64,000 nt of DNA, taken from contig NZ_BCPV01000001.1 of NCBI RefSeq assembly GCF_001544135.1, forward strand, positions 124,001 to 188,000, written 5' to 3'. Positions 35,258-43,256 of the stretch are shown here, in pieces. Numbering within the stretch: the stretch's first letter is position 1; each line of letters begins with the position of its first letter. The DNA comes from Geobacillus zalihae NBRC 101842. Its GTDB lineage: Bacteria > Bacillota > Bacilli > Bacillales > Anoxybacillaceae. Both the position numbers and the translations under genes were made by a program. The notes under the pieces are model-generated. The model made no database searches, was not told the DNA's origin, and saw only the letters and a program-made list of their open reading frames with translations.

Positions 35258-36211
35258 TTACGCGCCGACAAGCTCTTTCGCCAGCCAGGCGGCGCCGATG
35301 ACGCCGGCATCGTTGCCAAGCGTCGCTAAAACAAGCTTCGCCCCAGCGGCGACGCGCGGGAACGCGAAGCGGCGGAAATGGGCGGCCACGCGCTCGACAA
35401 GCATGTCACCCGCCTTGGACACGCCGCCGCCGATCACGATTTTCTCCGGGTTCGTCACATTGGCGGCATTCGCCAACGCCCAACCAAGATAGTACGTTGC
35501 TTCATCGACCACTTCCAATGCCAGCGCATCGCCCGCTTTGGCGGCGTCAAACACCGCTTTGGCCGTCACATCCCCGTTGCGAAGCTCACTCGGACGCTCA
35601 TCTGCGGTCAATTTCTCCTTGGCGATCCGCACGATGCCGGTGGCGGACGCAATCGTTTCCAAACATCCGGTTTTGCCGCAGTTGCAACGGGCGCCGCCAT
35701 CAGGGATCATCGTCATATGTCCGATCTCTCCGCCGGCGCCGTTTATGCCGCGCACAATGGCTCCGTTGGCAATCACACCGCCGCCAACGCCGGTGCCAAG
35801 CGTCACAAACAACAAATGGCGCGCTCCTCCCCCTGCTCCTTTCCACATTTCGCCAAGCGCGGCGAGATTGGCGTCATTATCGACCGAAACGGGCAGCCCC
35901 GTCGCCTCTTCCAGCCGTTGCTTCAATGGATAATTCGTCCACCCTATATTGACCGTCTCATACAACATGCCGGTTTCCTCTTCGACCGGTCCGGGGGCGC
36001 CGATGCCGGCGGCAAGCAGCCTCTCTTTCGCTCCGCCGAGCTGGGCGAGCGTCTTTTCAAGCGATCGGGCAATGTCAGCGACGATATGCTCACCGCGATT
36101 GGCGGTGTTCGTCGGAATTTCCCATTTGTGCACGATGTCACCCTCGGTGGTGACAAACGCCATTTTGATTGTCGTGCCCCCGAGGTCAATGCCTACCAAC
36201 CATGGTTCCAT
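35258..36211 (-). CDS. glcK: ROK-family glucokinase
   Basis: Phosphorylates glucose with ATP. 317 residues; the phosphate-binding loop DLGGTTIK is at 9-16, the zinc motif CNCGKTGCLE at about 175-184 and the sugar site GEIGHM just before. Unlike the regulator at 17155-18342 it has no DNA-binding domain. It follows yqgQ by only 7 bases, so they are co-transcribed, as in B. subtilis. Confidence 0.97.
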   Translation of the reverse strand: MEPWLVGIDLGGTTIKMAFVTTEGDIVHKWEIPTNTANRGEHIVADIARSLEKTLAQLGGAKERLLAAGIGAPGPVEEETGMLYETVNIGWTNYPLKQRLEEATGLPVSVDNDANLAALGEMWKGAGGGARHLLFVTLGTGVGGGVIANGAIVRGINGAGGEIGHMTMIPDGGARCNCGKTGCLETIASATGIVRIAKEKLTADERPSELRNGDVTAKAVFDAAKAGDALALEVVDEATYYLGWALANAANVTNPEKIVIGGGVSKAGDMLVERVAAHFRRFAFPRVAAGAKLVLATLGNDAGVIGAAWLAKELVGA

Positions 36212-36218
36212 TGCATCC

Positions 36219-36437
36219 TCATCCTTTTTTCATCCGTTTTTCCCGCTCCATTTGCGCTTCCTGCCGCAAAATAAACAAAGCGGCTTGCAGCTGTTTCGCA
36301 TCGATCAGCTGGGACTGGTACAGCTCTTTCACTTCCTCTTCCATCAGCTCCAGATCAGCGAGCCGGTCGCCCACGTAAATGATCGTGCCAAACCGTTTCA
36401 ACAGCTGCTGAACATCGTATACCGTCTTCATCATCAT
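36219..36437 (-). CDS. yqgQ: DUF910 family protein YqgQ
   Basis: 72-residue helical protein with the family signature YDVQQLLKRFGTIIY and a charged C-terminus. Three ATG codons in a row make the exact start uncertain by two residues; AAAAAAGGAGCATGA precedes. Possibly a single-stranded nucleic acid-binding protein as suggested for the fold; not shown here. Paired with glcK. Confidence 0.9.
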   Translation of the reverse strand: MMMKTVYDVQQLLKRFGTIIYVGDRLADLELMEEEVKELYQSQLIDAKQLQAALFILRQEAQMEREKRMKKG

Positions 36438-36489
36438 TCATGCTCCTTTTTTCCTCTTTTAATGTAGCGGCAAACGGCCGCGGCCGTCA

Positions 36490-36526
36490 AGACAAAAAAC
36501 GCAGGCGCTAAAAATCAGCACCTGCG
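36490..36526 (-). terminator. Terminator after the spoVAF-like gene
   Basis: Minus strand ACGCAGGTGCT GATTTTT AGCGCCTGCGT followed by TTTTT. Confidence 0.85.
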
Positions 36527-37990
36527 TCAGCGGTCAGGGTCGCGCGGGTGAAGAATCGCCGGTCGCCGGTTTTTGAGCGGCATCGGCGACCGGATGAGCA
36601 CGTCGCGCATCGCTCGGTAGGAGAACGGGATGAACGGCCATAAGTACGGAACGCCAAATGACGTCATCCGCGCCAAGGCAAGAATCCAAACGGTGATGCC
36701 GATGACATAACCGTACAGGCCGAACAGGCCCGACAAAATGAGCAAGGCAATGCGGACGAGCCGGTTCGCCAAACTCATTTCATAGCTGGGCGTCGCAAAC
36801 GTACCGATGGCCGTAACGGAAAAATACAAAATCACTTCATTGGAAAAGAGTCCAACTTCCACCGCGATGCCGCCGATCATAAGCGCGGCGACGAGGCCGA
36901 GCGCGGTCGCCAGCGAAGACGGTGTATGAATGGCGGCCATTCGCAGCATATCCATCCCGATTTCAATCATCAAAATTTGTGCAAACAGCGGAATGTCTCC
37001 CAATTTGGCCTTTCCCAAAAACTGGAGTGGATCCGGCAGCAGTTCCGGCTCGATCATGAGCAAATACCAAAGCGGCAGCAAAAACACCGACGCCCAAACG
37101 GCCAGAAAGCGGACAAGCCGCAAATACGCCCCGACGATCGGCTTATTCCGGTACTCTTCAGCGTGCTGCAAATGATGCCAAAACGTTGCCGGGGTAATAA
37201 TGACACTTGGCGATCCATCGACGATCACAAGCACATGGCCTTCATACAAATGGGCCGCTGCCGTATCAGGGCGTTCCGTATAGCGGACAACCGGGTACGG
37301 ATTCCAATGCCGTCCGGAAATAAACTCTTCCACCGTTTTCTCAGCCATAACCAGCCCGTCTGTGTCAATGGCGGTAATCGATTCCCGAACGCGGCGAACG
37401 AGTTCTGGGTCGGCTATTTCCTCGATATAGCAAATGCAAATATCGGTCTTCGAGCGCCGCGCCACCTGCACGTACTCCATGCGCAAGGAAGGGTCGCGGA
37501 CGCGGCGGCGGATGAGCGCGGTGTTAAAGACGATCGTCTCGACAAAACCGTCGCGCGCCCCGCGTACGACCCGTTCCGTATCCGGCTCTTGCGGCCCGCG
37601 CACCGGATACGTGCGAGCGTCAATCAAAATGATCCGCCTAACGCCGTCAACGACTAATGCCGTCGGCCCAGCAAGCACCATCGCGACCGCTTCTTCCAAG
37701 TCGTCTGTCTGTCCGATCTCGACGTACGGAAGATATTTTTTCAGGAGCTTCTCAAGCGGGTGAACGTCCAGTTCGTGTTCCTCAAGCCGGGACAAATATC
37801 TCATCAAATAATGCAAAATATCGTCTTTGACAAATCCGTCAATCATAAACAACGCCATTGCCCGGCCGCCATATTCGACGTCAAGGCGAATGACATCGAA
37901 GCTCTTGCCGACTCCAAGCCGTTCGGCTAAATAGGATGCATTGTCATGAAGGCGACGGGACGCCGGGCGTTTGGGCATCTGTTTCTCCAT
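36527..37990 (-). CDS. SpoVAF/GerA-family spore germination protein
   Basis: 487 residues: a soluble N-terminal domain (about 1-265) and five or so membrane helices (from about 275). It resembles SpoVAF more than the GerAA receptors in length and in motifs such as PEEIADPELV-like and ILYFSVTAIGTFATPSYEMS. Spore inner membrane, likely linked to germination or dipicolinate release. It stands alone instead of in the spoVA operon. The ATG at 37988-37990 has GGGGG six bases upstream; the frame to 38038 is not favoured. Confidence 0.88.
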   Translation of the reverse strand: MEKQMPKRPASRRLHDNASYLAERLGVGKSFDVIRLDVEYGGRAMALFMIDGFVKDDILHYLMRYLSRLEEHELDVHPLEKLLKKYLPYVEIGQTDDLEEAVAMVLAGPTALVVDGVRRIILIDARTYPVRGPQEPDTERVVRGARDGFVETIVFNTALIRRRVRDPSLRMEYVQVARRSKTDICICYIEEIADPELVRRVRESITAIDTDGLVMAEKTVEEFISGRHWNPYPVVRYTERPDTAAAHLYEGHVLVIVDGSPSVIITPATFWHHLQHAEEYRNKPIVGAYLRLVRFLAVWASVFLLPLWYLLMIEPELLPDPLQFLGKAKLGDIPLFAQILMIEIGMDMLRMAAIHTPSSLATALGLVAALMIGGIAVEVGLFSNEVILYFSVTAIGTFATPSYEMSLANRLVRIALLILSGLFGLYGYVIGITVWILALARMTSFGVPYLWPFIPFSYRAMRDVLIRSPMPLKNRRPAILHPRDPDR

Positions 37991-38115
37991 CGTCATCCCC
38001 CTGCATCGTTTGCACTGTATACTTCTCATCATAGACAAGCATGAGGAAATTCATACATAAATGTTCCTTGCAATGCATATATTGGTGAAAACCTTGTCCA
38101 ATCCGGGAGGATGTC

Positions 38116-38979
38116 ATGAAACGATGGATGATCCCCTTCATGGCGCTTGCTTTTTTCCTTGCCGCCGCGCTCGCCTCGCTGTGGGAGCACGATCAGACCG
38201 CTGAAACGATCAAGTTTTTCCCGCTTGATCGCGAAGCGGCGTTCATCGAAGCGAAAACATCGCTTGCGCTTGAGGGCGACAATGAACCCGGACGCTACGC
38301 GCTCCGCTGGTCAGCCGCTTCCATTTTAAACCGCCGCGCCTATTTGCGTCAGGACATCTCGCTGTTGTTTGCCGATGGCCGCTTGGCCGATGTGCTGTCG
38401 AAATGGAAAACGAACACGGACGCGATCGACATGGAAAAGACGGTCCGGATGCGGGACAGCCGCTTTTTTCAAGCTGTCTCGTTCCATCACGGCGAGCTGC
38501 ATACAAGAGAGAACATCACAAGCAGCCAAACGATGTCAAGCAGCTATTTGTACGTCATTGACTCACCGTACCATCCGCGCGCATCGTTCCGGCGGCCAAG
38601 AACAGATGACGAGCGCGAATGGCAGCGCGTCTTGAACAAAGCCACGAATGAATTTCTTCGTCATAAAGCGGACGAGCTGATCACCCACTTTTCTTTGTCA
38701 AAGAAAGATTATTACGCCCTTTATTTGCCGGAGCTCGTCGCCTACACGGAACAACCGTTGCCGGGGTTGTCAACGGCAAAAACGCAAACCGTCATCGGCC
38801 GTCTTTGGGAAGGATTGTACAAGTCGTACATCCTTGGCATAAAAAAAGAGGATGGATCCATCCTCTCGCCAATCGGCAGCACGATGCCGCTCATTCTCAT
38901 TCGCAAAGATTACAGCAGGCTCTTCGTTCTCATTGAAGCGAAAAACGGGGAAAAAGTGATGCTCGTGCAACTTCTTTAA
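38116..38979 (+). CDS. Secreted or membrane-anchored protein of unknown function
   Basis: 287 residues. The N-terminus MKRWMIPFMALAFFLAAALA is a signal peptide or anchor; the rest is soluble and polar, without cysteines, so not a lipoprotein. I recognise no family. GGGAGGATGTC precedes the ATG. It is divergent from the spoVAF-like gene with 125 bases between, and its end meets a hairpin repeat and the end of yqgP. Sporulation context suggests, but does not show, a spore role. Confidence 0.7.
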   Translation: MKRWMIPFMALAFFLAAALASLWEHDQTAETIKFFPLDREAAFIEAKTSLALEGDNEPGRYALRWSAASILNRRAYLRQDISLLFADGRLADVLSKWKTNTDAIDMEKTVRMRDSRFFQAVSFHHGELHTRENITSSQTMSSSYLYVIDSPYHPRASFRRPRTDDEREWQRVLNKATNEFLRHKADELITHFSLSKKDYYALYLPELVAYTEQPLPGLSTAKTQTVIGRLWEGLYKSYILGIKKEDGSILSPIGSTMPLILIRKDYSRLFVLIEAKNGEKVMLVQLL

Positions 38980-38982
38980 CAC

Positions 38983-39033
38983 ATTTCGAAAAGAGGCCTC
39001 CCACTTCAAACAAAGCGAAGTGGGGGCGTTTAC
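38983..39033 (+). repeat. Hairpin repeat copy B (IS200/IS605 right-end-like)
   Basis: 51 bases, ATTTCGAAAAG, then stem CTCCCACTTC/GAAGTGGGGG around AAACAAAGC, then GCGTTTAC. It fills the space between two convergent genes and its GTTTAC contains the yqgP stop codon. Confidence 0.75.
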
Positions 39034-40199
39034 CGAAATCCGATCCATAAGCCAGCGGCGACAAGCAGCGCCGACACCGCCAACGCTCCCGCCTGCCGCC
39101 CTAAAGCGGTGTGTTTTGGCAAATGAACGACGCCAGCCGCCAAAAAACCGCCAACCAGTCCGCCGATATGGCCGGCGTTGTCGATGCCGGGAACAAGCAG
39201 GCCAAACAACAGGTTGACGATGATTAAACTGATGACGTTCATTCCCATCGTTCGAAAAAATAAATGCCGGTAGACAGTGCCGAAGTAAAGAAGAGCCCCG
39301 AACAGCCCGAAAATGGCTCCCGACGCCCCGGCCGATAATGATGGTGTAAACAAAAAACTCGCCAGCGCTCCGAAAAATCCAGCCGTTACGTAAATGAACA
39401 AAAAGCGAAGCGAGCCGTACAGCCGCTCAACCGTGATCCCTAAATAATACAAGGCAAGCGTGTTGGTCAGCAGATGCAAAAAACCAATATGCAAAAACAT
39501 CGGCGTCAACAGCCGCCACCATTCTCCCGCCTCAATGAGCGGATTGAATTTGGCGCCGTAGTGGATCAACACATCCGGATTCGTGCTCCCGCCGCTCCAT
39601 TCGAGAACCAAAAACATCGCAACCTGCACGACGATGAACAGCCGGGTGAACATCGGCTTGCCATACTCAAAAATGCGCCGTTCCTCCTCACGGCGGCGCC
39701 GCCATTCGCGGACCACCTCGCGCTTTAAGCGCTCGGCGGCAGCAAACGGATCGGACGTTTCCACAGGCGGCTCAAAACGGAGCGCAACACCCGTCATCTC
39801 CGCAAGCCGCGGCAGCACGTCCCCCATATTGCCGCTGTGAAGGAGGAGCGTATGAAGCACGCCATCGGACGCTCCAGAGAGCGGCAACGGCTCGGCGACA
39901 AGAAATTCCCAATCGTCAACCGGCGGATACGCCATCACATAAACATTGATGACCCGGCCCGCTTTGCTGAAATTCCATCCCCTCATTTGCTGAACGAATT
40001 TCCATGTATATTCCATATCAAGGCGCAACGATCGGCTCCAATCAAAATCAGCGCGCACGAGGCGGATGAGTGTTGGGCGACGCCAATGGTTTGATTCCAG
40101 CCATACTTCATCGGCCTGCTCAGACATCCGTACGATGCGGTAGCCGCCGCGAGACAAACGCTGAACAAGCTGCCAAAACAGTACATCCATCGTTCCCAT
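39030..40199 (-). CDS. yqgP: Rhomboid family intramembrane serine protease
   Basis: 389 residues: a soluble N-terminal domain (about 1-180) and seven hydrophobic helices. The catalytic serine is in GASGAIFG and the histidine in GHIGG; HLLTNTLALY is also typical. B. subtilis YqgP (about 507 residues) continues with TPR repeats; here the chain ends right after the last helix, and the stop lies inside a dispersed repeat. Known substrate of the relative is the magnesium transporter MgtE. ATG at 40197-40199 follows GGAGAGGAGAACGTG. Confidence 0.92.
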   Translation of the reverse strand: MGTMDVLFWQLVQRLSRGGYRIVRMSEQADEVWLESNHWRRPTLIRLVRADFDWSRSLRLDMEYTWKFVQQMRGWNFSKAGRVINVYVMAYPPVDDWEFLVAEPLPLSGASDGVLHTLLLHSGNMGDVLPRLAEMTGVALRFEPPVETSDPFAAAERLKREVVREWRRRREEERRIFEYGKPMFTRLFIVVQVAMFLVLEWSGGSTNPDVLIHYGAKFNPLIEAGEWWRLLTPMFLHIGFLHLLTNTLALYYLGITVERLYGSLRFLFIYVTAGFFGALASFLFTPSLSAGASGAIFGLFGALLYFGTVYRHLFFRTMGMNVISLIIVNLLFGLLVPGIDNAGHIGGLVGGFLAAGVVHLPKHTALGRQAGALAVSALLVAAGLWIGFR

Positions 40200-40307
40200 C
40201 ACGTTCTCCTCTCCCTTTCCCTGGCGAGGCCAAGTCCGACAAACAGCAACAAAGCCAACTCATCGACCGTCCGGCAAACCGGAGCGAATGGGCCGGCGGG
40301 CGCCGGC

Positions 40308-40331
40308 CGCCGCGGCCGGTTTTTTCATAAC
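40308..40331 (+). terminator. Plus-strand hairpin with T run and no plus gene
   Basis: CCGGCC GCCGC GGCCGG followed by six T on the plus strand, between yqgP and yqgO which are both on the minus strand. In the 165-base gap nothing else was seen. Confidence 0.5.
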
Positions 40332-40364
40332 CGACTTCTTCAAAAATGATTCACCGCTATTGCA

Positions 40365-40544
40365 TCATGGACGCAACATTTGCGAAACAAGGGCGTTGCG
40401 CACAGGAGGAATGTGGAGCGCAAATCGGACAAGTTGCTTTCGCAACGGCGGAACGCGCAATGCGAAGGCGGCCATTCGGTAGCGATAGCGGTAAGCAAGA
40501 TATAAAGCGGCAACGACAAGCAGCGAGTACGACCATTTATTCAT
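40365..40544 (-). CDS. yqgO: YqgO-like small membrane protein
   Basis: 59 residues; an N-terminal membrane helix (about 5-20) and a basic tail. The ATG at 40542-40544 follows AGGAGGAACAACG. B. subtilis yqgO encodes a 60-residue protein at the same place next to yqgP; I rely mainly on that. Function unknown. Confidence 0.65.
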   Translation of the reverse strand: MNKWSYSLLVVAALYLAYRYRYRMAAFALRVPPLRKQLVRFALHIPPVRNALVSQMLRP

Positions 40545-40619
40545 CGTTGTTCCTCCTATCATATGACATGCTCGTTATTCTTTTTCCCTTTTTCTCTCCA
40601 AATATGAAGCGGGGCGCGC

Positions 40620-41393
40620 CTAACGCGCCAGCACGAAGGCGGCCAGCACCGCAAAGATGACGGAAAGAACGTTCACCGCATCATTGTCAAGCCACCGCCA
40701 GCCTTTCATATGAATGGTCGCCTGCCCGCAATGCCGTTTCCGCTCAGTCGTCGCCCCGCATGCCGGACAGCGGTAAGCCGCTTGCCAAGCCGCGCCAAGC
40801 CACGTATCAAACCAGCTGCCGAGCCAACCGAAAAAGGCAAGAGTAAAAACGGGTCGGACGTCGAGAAAAAACACGCCAACAGCCGCAATAAACAGTGCGC
40901 CGGCAAACGAAGCAGCCGTGCCAAGGAGCGTCACAGCCCCTGAGGTGCCGGCTTCCACCGGCCGAAAACTCGGCCAAACCCGAGGCGGCCACGGGCTTAA
41001 AGAACCGATTTCAGACGCCCACGTATCAGCGTTCGCTGCAGCGACGGCGACAACAAACAGATCATCCCAAATCGGGTCGGGACGGACAGCGGCCAATAGC
41101 GCCAACACGGCCGGCACCCCGCCATTGGCCAGCACTTGGATGGCATCGCGCCGCCCGCCTTTCGCCAATTTTTCAGACAGTTTTGCCTTGCGTTGCTTTC
41201 CGATGTGGCTAAAGAAGCTGGAGCTGACAAAAAAGCAGCCTAACACCCATATTCCGCCCCATGAAAAGCCGCATCCAACCGCTGCGCCGATGACAACGGC
41301 TGCCGCCGCTCCTGATATGGACAACGAGCGCAACAGCCATCCTCCGCCGGCGGCGAGGGCAGAGACCGCGATATACCACCATTCATCGCTCAC
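40620..41393 (-). CDS. DUF92 family integral membrane protein
   Basis: 257 residues with about six membrane helices. The family core is visible: ANADTWASEIG, TSGAVTLLGTAAS and the C-terminal DNDAVNVLSV. DUF92 proteins include phytol phosphate or other CTP-dependent kinases in plants; the bacterial role is not known. A CPACG...HCG pair in the loop before the last helix may bind zinc. GTG start overlaps the yqgN stop. Confidence 0.88.
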   Translation of the reverse strand: MSDEWWYIAVSALAAGGGWLLRSLSISGAAAAVVIGAAVGCGFSWGGIWVLGCFFVSSSFFSHIGKQRKAKLSEKLAKGGRRDAIQVLANGGVPAVLALLAAVRPDPIWDDLFVVAVAAANADTWASEIGSLSPWPPRVWPSFRPVEAGTSGAVTLLGTAASFAGALFIAAVGVFFLDVRPVFTLAFFGWLGSWFDTWLGAAWQAAYRCPACGATTERKRHCGQATIHMKGWRWLDNDAVNVLSVIFAVLAAFVLAR

Positions 41394-41955
41394 AGTGAAG
41401 AACTCCTTGATCCGTAATAATGAATTTCACCGGCACATCATGCTCCTCGGCCGGAATGTCGTCCATCACTTGAAAGGAGTAAGCCAGCGCTGCCGTCACC
41501 GCCGAAGCTCCCGGCAAATATCGGTCGTAATACCCGCCGCCATAGCCGATCCGGTAGCCGGTTTTGGCAAAACAGACCCCCGGGACAATGATGAGATCAA
41601 ACTCATCGCGGTCGATCGGCGTTGTTTGTTTTTCAATCGGCTCAAACAATCCGGCGTACGCTTTTTCGAGCTGGGAAAACGACTCAAGCCGCCGAAAGGA
41701 CATCGTTTTTGCCCTTGGATCGCATTTCGGGACGCCGATCGTTTTTCCTTCCCGCCACGCCTGTTCCATGATCGGCAAGGTGTTGACTTCCGTCTCTCTC
41801 GACACCGTCATGGCGATCGTCCGCGCCGTTTGCCATAATGGCCACCGGTATAAATGAGCGGCGATTTGCCGATCGTACATCTCTTTTTCTGCCGCTTTAA
41901 GCTGCCGAAGCTGATTCAACATGCGCTGGCGCCATTCCTGTTTGCCGTCCATCAT
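41383..41955 (-). CDS. yqgN: 5-formyltetrahydrofolate cyclo-ligase
   Basis: Converts 5-formyl-THF to 5,10-methenyl-THF using ATP. 190 residues; the C-terminal motif GYGGGYYDRYL and PGVCFAKTGYRIG are diagnostic. GGGAGGAAGGGGAAG precedes two consecutive ATG codons (41955 and 41952). The frame to 42054 would enter rpmG and is rejected. It fits functionally with glycine cleavage folate metabolism but is not co-regulated by position. Confidence 0.95.
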   Translation of the reverse strand: MMDGKQEWRQRMLNQLRQLKAAEKEMYDRQIAAHLYRWPLWQTARTIAMTVSRETEVNTLPIMEQAWREGKTIGVPKCDPRAKTMSFRRLESFSQLEKAYAGLFEPIEKQTTPIDRDEFDLIIVPGVCFAKTGYRIGYGGGYYDRYLPGASAVTAALAYSFQVMDDIPAEEHDVPVKFIITDQGVLHCER

Positions 41956-42008
41956 CTTCCCCTTCCTCCCATAAAGATAAAAAGCAGCAGGAATCATCTT
42001 CCCACTGC

Positions 42009-42158
42009 TTACTTCGTTTCGCGGTGCAACGTGACTTTGCGATCGCGCGGGCAATATTTTTTCAATTCCAAACGCTCTGGGTTGTTGCGTTTATTTTTCG
42101 ATGTAATATAGTTGCGTTCGCCGCATTCTGTGCATGCCAATGTAATGTTCACGCGCAT
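42009..42158 (-). CDS. rpmG: Ribosomal protein L33
   Basis: 49 residues, [19 protein letters not shown] to HRETK. It is too short for many gene finders. Cysteines at 9, 12 and 36; the fourth zinc cysteine is replaced (CPRDRK), as in B. subtilis RpmGA. TTTGGAGGGAAAAAAG precedes the ATG. Component of the large ribosomal subunit. Confidence 0.97.
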   Translation of the reverse strand: MRVNITLACTECGERNYITSKNKRNNPERLELKKYCPRDRKVTLHRETK

Positions 42159-42315
42159 CTTTTTTCCCTCCAAACGAGCTTTATACTTTATATAATCAGA
42201 CCTTTCTATGATACCATTTTTCTTCGGCGATTTCCACCTCTAAATTTCATCTTTGTTCAATAAGAGCGCCACAAGCAGAGAATGGTATGGTATAGTGAAA
42301 AGGGGAGGGATGCAT

Positions 42316-42666
42316 GTGGTGGAATACGCAATCATCGCTTTGGCAGCTCTAGCCATTATTCTCCTTGTTCTTTCCTTTTTTGCGAAAGATGAACTGAAAC
42401 CGCTCGAAGAACAAATCGATCATTTGACCGTTTCCCTGGCGCAAGAAACGTACCAGATCAAAAAGCGGCTGCAAGTCATCGAGGAGGAGCTCCTCATTCC
42501 GGAGCGGCAACGGTCCGCTTCGCCGCGGCTTGGCGGATCATTGTCGCCGGCCGATCGGCGCATCTTGTTTTTGCATAAACAAGGATTCCCGCTCGAAGAC
42601 ATCGCCCATGAGACGGGGCTGACCGTTGCGGAAGTCGAGCGGGCGGTAAGGAGGTTGCGCCGATGA
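42316..42666 (+). CDS. SwrB/DUF6115-like membrane protein with C-terminal helix-turn-helix
   Basis: 116 residues: a membrane helix (about 3-23), a coiled-coil segment (KPLEEQIDHLTVSLAQETYQIKKRL) and a C-terminal helix-turn-helix (DRRILFLHKQGFPLEDIAHETGLTVAEVERAVRRL) like sigma-region 4. This layout is that of SwrB-like proteins. The GTG at 42316 (spacing 6 from GGGAGGG) is preferred to an ATG at 42310 that touches the ribosome site. It overlaps the next gene by four bases, so both work as one unit. Confidence 0.7.
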   Translation: MVEYAIIALAALAIILLVLSFFAKDELKPLEEQIDHLTVSLAQETYQIKKRLQVIEEELLIPERQRSASPRLGGSLSPADRRILFLHKQGFPLEDIAHETGLTVAEVERAVRRLRR

Positions 42667-43112
42667 ACAAGCGATCCATGCGTTCGTTTGCCCTCGGGCT
42701 GCTTGCATCGACAGCACTGATCGGCGCCTCGTATTACGCTTCACCCCCGGCTGCACCGACGGAAGCGGAAATCAAGACGTTCCTCAAACAGCATGGGCTT
42801 GTCGCCGTGGCGAAAGAGGAATACGACAGGCTCCGCAGCGCTCAGCCGAACGCCGCTCCGAAAGCGGCGTCCAAGCAGATGTCCGAACCATCAGGGCAAA
42901 CCGTTTACGTCTATCGACTCGTTATTCAAAAAGGAGATACGCCAGAGACATTTGCCCGCGAACTTGAAGAGGCTGGCATCGTTCAAAGCGCCCGCGCCTT
43001 CAACGACTACTTGGAACAACATGGGCTGACGCGCTCCATCCGCCCCGGCGTCTACAACGTGCGGAGCGATATGGACTACGCAGCCATCGGCCGTTTGATT
43101 GCCGAACCATAA
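42663..43112 (+). CDS. Membrane-anchored protein with an MltG/YceG-like end
   Basis: 149 residues: N-terminal membrane anchor (about 8-27), a linker, and a C-terminal part (VIQKGDTPETFARELEEAGI, AFNDYLEQHGLTRSIRPGVY) that resembles the LysM-like N-terminal segment of MltG endolytic transglycosylases. The catalytic MltG domain is missing, so it is not an enzyme of that type. ATGA overlap with the upstream gene. Function unknown; cell-envelope role inferred. Confidence 0.7.
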   Translation: MNKRSMRSFALGLLASTALIGASYYASPPAAPTEAEIKTFLKQHGLVAVAKEEYDRLRSAQPNAAPKAASKQMSEPSGQTVYVYRLVIQKGDTPETFARELEEAGIVQSARAFNDYLEQHGLTRSIRPGVYNVRSDMDYAAIGRLIAEP

Positions 43113-43118
43113 CGAAAG

Positions 43119-43157
43119 AAGGTGTCCCTCCCAAAGGACCGGGACACCTTTTCTTAA
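43119..43157 (+). terminator. Terminator after the MltG-like gene
   Basis: AAGGTGTCCC TCCCAAAGGACC GGGACACCTT TTCTT. Confidence 0.85.
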
Positions 43158-43256
43158 GGCTGTGTCTGCGCATCAAACAGCGTTTTTTGAAAGAAACACA
43201 TCTTTTTTGAAACGAACTTTTTGTCCGTCATGCCTGACGCCCTCCGGCCGCTTTTA

